Below, in pieces: positions 14,401 to 15,518 of a stretch of 15,518 nucleotides of DNA. The notes beneath the pieces were generated by a model. That model searched no databases. It saw only the letters and a program-made list of their open reading frames with translations, and had not been told where the DNA came from. Position numbers and translations under genes: made by a program. The DNA is taken from NCBI GenBank assembly GCA_036166735.1, contig JAYZHG010000102.1:1-15518 (forward strand), given 5' to 3'. The stretch's first letter is position 1. Every line of letters begins with the position of its first letter. The stretch is from JAPYTU01 sp036166735. GTDB taxonomy: Bacteria > Bacteroidota > Bacteroidia > Cytophagales > MED-G16.

Positions 14401-15213
14401 ATGAGAAATAAAGTAGCGGTAATTACTGGTGGTTCTTCTGGAATTGGAGAGTCTTTAGCTTATAAATTTTCACAAGAAGGATTTAATATATTAATTGGTG
14501 GAACAAATCACGAAAGATTAAAAAAAGTATGTTCAAATATAAAAATTAGTGGTACAAAGTGCAGTTTTATATGTCATGATGTATCTAATAAGAAAGATAT
14601 TGATAGAATGATTAAAAAAGCTATTGATGATTTTGGACAAATTGATGTTTTAGTTTGTAATGCTGGAATTTCAATTCGGTCAGTTTTTGAATATGTTGAA
14701 TTAAGTATTTTTGAAAAACTCTTTAATATTAATTTTTTTGGATCTGTTTATTCTGTAAAGTATGCTCTTCCTCACTTAATTAAAAGTCAAGGTTCTATTA
14801 TAGCTATTTCTTCTTTAAATGGGTTTATAGCTACTCCAACACGTTCTGCATATGTTGCTTCAAAACATGCTATGCAAGGTTTTTTTGATTCACTAAGATT
14901 AGAATTAAAAAATAAAGGAGTTCATGTAATGGTTGTTTCTCCAGGATATGTTAAAAGTAATTTTAGAGTTAATACTTTAAAAAATGATGGTTCAAAAGAA
15001 GGAAAAACATCAAGAGATAATAAAAAAATGATGACTTCAGAGGAGTGTGCTATAAAAATTATTGATGGATATAAAAATAAAAAAAGAAATTTAATTTTTA
15101 CTTTTCGAGGTAAATTGGCTTATTTGATTAAGAATTGGTTTCCTAAATTTTCTGATAGACTTGCATATAAAGAGATTTTAAATGAAGAAGAGTCACTTTT
15201 AAAAAATTATTAG
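14401..15213 (+). CDS. Short-chain dehydrogenase/reductase (classical SDR)
   Basis: NAD(P)(H)-dependent oxidoreductase, 270 aa. The Rossmann dinucleotide motif TGGSSGIG is at 9-16 and the strand motif CNAG at 86-89. The catalytic residues are Ser138 (AISSLNG), Tyr151 and Lys155 (YVASK), followed by VVSPGYVKS. The C-terminal extension (about 225-270), with a hydrophobic LAYLIKNWFP stretch, is like that of DHRS7-type SDRs and may touch the membrane. The substrate is unknown. It probably stands alone: divergent from the PLP enzyme, and its TAG overlaps the TAA of the convergent BatE-like gene in one TTAG. Only one-mismatch -7 boxes are seen upstream. Confidence 0.92.
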   Translation: MRNKVAVITGGSSGIGESLAYKFSQEGFNILIGGTNHERLKKVCSNIKISGTKCSFICHDVSNKKDIDRMIKKAIDDFGQIDVLVCNAGISIRSVFEYVELSIFEKLFNINFFGSVYSVKYALPHLIKSQGSIIAISSLNGFIATPTRSAYVASKHAMQGFFDSLRLELKNKGVHVMVVSPGYVKSNFRVNTLKNDGSKEGKTSRDNKKMMTSEECAIKIIDGYKNKKRNLIFTFRGKLAYLIKNWFPKFSDRLAYKEILNEEESLLKNY

Positions 15214-15518
15214 TTAATAATTTTTATATTTTTTTTTCTAATATATTTTTCTGTTTTATTAATTTTTATTTTGTACCAAACACTTTCTTCTCCTATAATT
15301 TTTAATTTATCTCCTTTCTTTACAATTTGGTAGAGATCTGATCCTGAAGATGGTTTTTCCATAATGAAAGTATTTTCAAAGTATACAATCCCAGATTTAG
15401 GAAGATTTATATTTATTATTAAAAGAAATAGAATTGATATAATATAAAATGTAAGTACTAGAGTAGGGGCTTTCTTACTTTTTAATATCCTATATATGTT
15501 TATTATAAAAATTAATAA
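15210..15518 (-). CDS. C-terminal part of a BatE-like membrane/SH3 protein (runs off the right edge)
   Basis: 102 codons are open from the window edge to a TAA at 15212-15210, with no start codon before the globular part, so the gene continues beyond 15518. From the edge inward there is a hydrophobic segment (LLIFIINIY), a basic turn (LKSKKAP), a second membrane helix of about 18 residues (LVLTFYIISILFLLIINI), then NLPKSGIVYFENTFIMEKP and an SH3-like fold ending GDKLKIIGEESVWYKIKI, KYIRKKNIKII. Two helices followed by a bacterial SH3 domain is the C-terminal arrangement of BatE-type TPR proteins in Bacteroidota aerotolerance (Bat) loci. The TPR part would lie outside the window, so this name is tentative. 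The stop overlaps the SDR stop by 3 bases. Confidence 0.65.
   Translation of the reverse strand, partial: LLIFIINIYRILKSKKAPTLVLTFYIISILFLLIININLPKSGIVYFENTFIMEKPSSGSDLYQIVKKGDKLKIIGEESVWYKIKINKTEKYIRKKNIKIIN

Noticed and set aside
1..15518. CRISPR array, tRNA, insertion sequence, riboswitch or defence island
   Set aside because: No direct-repeat array, cloverleaf with CCA-type end, transposase motif or terminal inverted repeat was seen. All gene content is housekeeping or envelope type, so I see no undescribed multi-gene system here.

Overview
The window is a compact, strongly AT-rich stretch of a bacterial chromosome. It most likely comes from a small-genome marine-type member of the Bacteroidota (Flavobacteriia-like). 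Four things point there: (i) a large surface protein ending in the gliding-motility / type IX secretion C-terminal domain; (ii) several lipoproteins with short signal peptides ending in S-C; (iii) a fused E1 alpha-beta 2-oxoacid dehydrogenase with the GDA...DDG cofactor motif usual in that phylum; (iv) TAnnTTTG-type -7 boxes and no clear Shine-Dalgarno sites ahead of most genes. The lineage is inferred from these features, not from a database search.

Layout from left to right. 108-2525 (+) encodes the fused E1 dehydrogenase. 5246-2529 (-) is a two-gene unit: a YyaL-type thioredoxin-fold/six-hairpin protein followed by a lipoprotein. 5314-5454 (+) is a tiny putative lipoprotein that runs tail-to-tail into the RNase P RNA gene rnpB (about 5788-5443, -). 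rnpB is divergent from tsaD-smpB (5829-7282, +), with two closely spaced opposing promoters between them. 10498-7279 (-) is a five-member unit: an uncharacterised 122-aa protein, an MscS-type channel, a lipoprotein MsrB, a 42-codon remnant that looks like the N-terminus of a CrcB/Fluc fluoride channel, and a class-3-like aldehyde dehydrogenase. 10540-13176 (+) is the 878-aa type IX secretion cargo protein, with four Cys-paired repeats. 14344-13184 (-) is a cystathionine beta-lyase-like PLP enzyme. 14401-15213 (+) is a short-chain dehydrogenase. The right edge (15518-15210, -) holds the C-terminus of a BatE-like membrane/SH3 protein that continues outside the window.

The functions are mostly housekeeping (tRNA t6A modification, trans-translation, RNase P, central metabolism) plus envelope and stress functions (mechanosensitive channel, methionine sulfoxide repair, aldehyde detoxification). 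Packing is extreme. Two convergent pairs share a TTAG in which both stop codons overlap, others are 3-7 nt apart, and same-strand neighbours overlap or lie within 10 nt in most cases. I found no mobile element, CRISPR array, tRNA or defence system. The items most worth a second look are the crcB-like remnant, the mini-lipoprotein overlapping the rnpB 3' end, and the constant 23-residue Cys spacing in the secreted protein.
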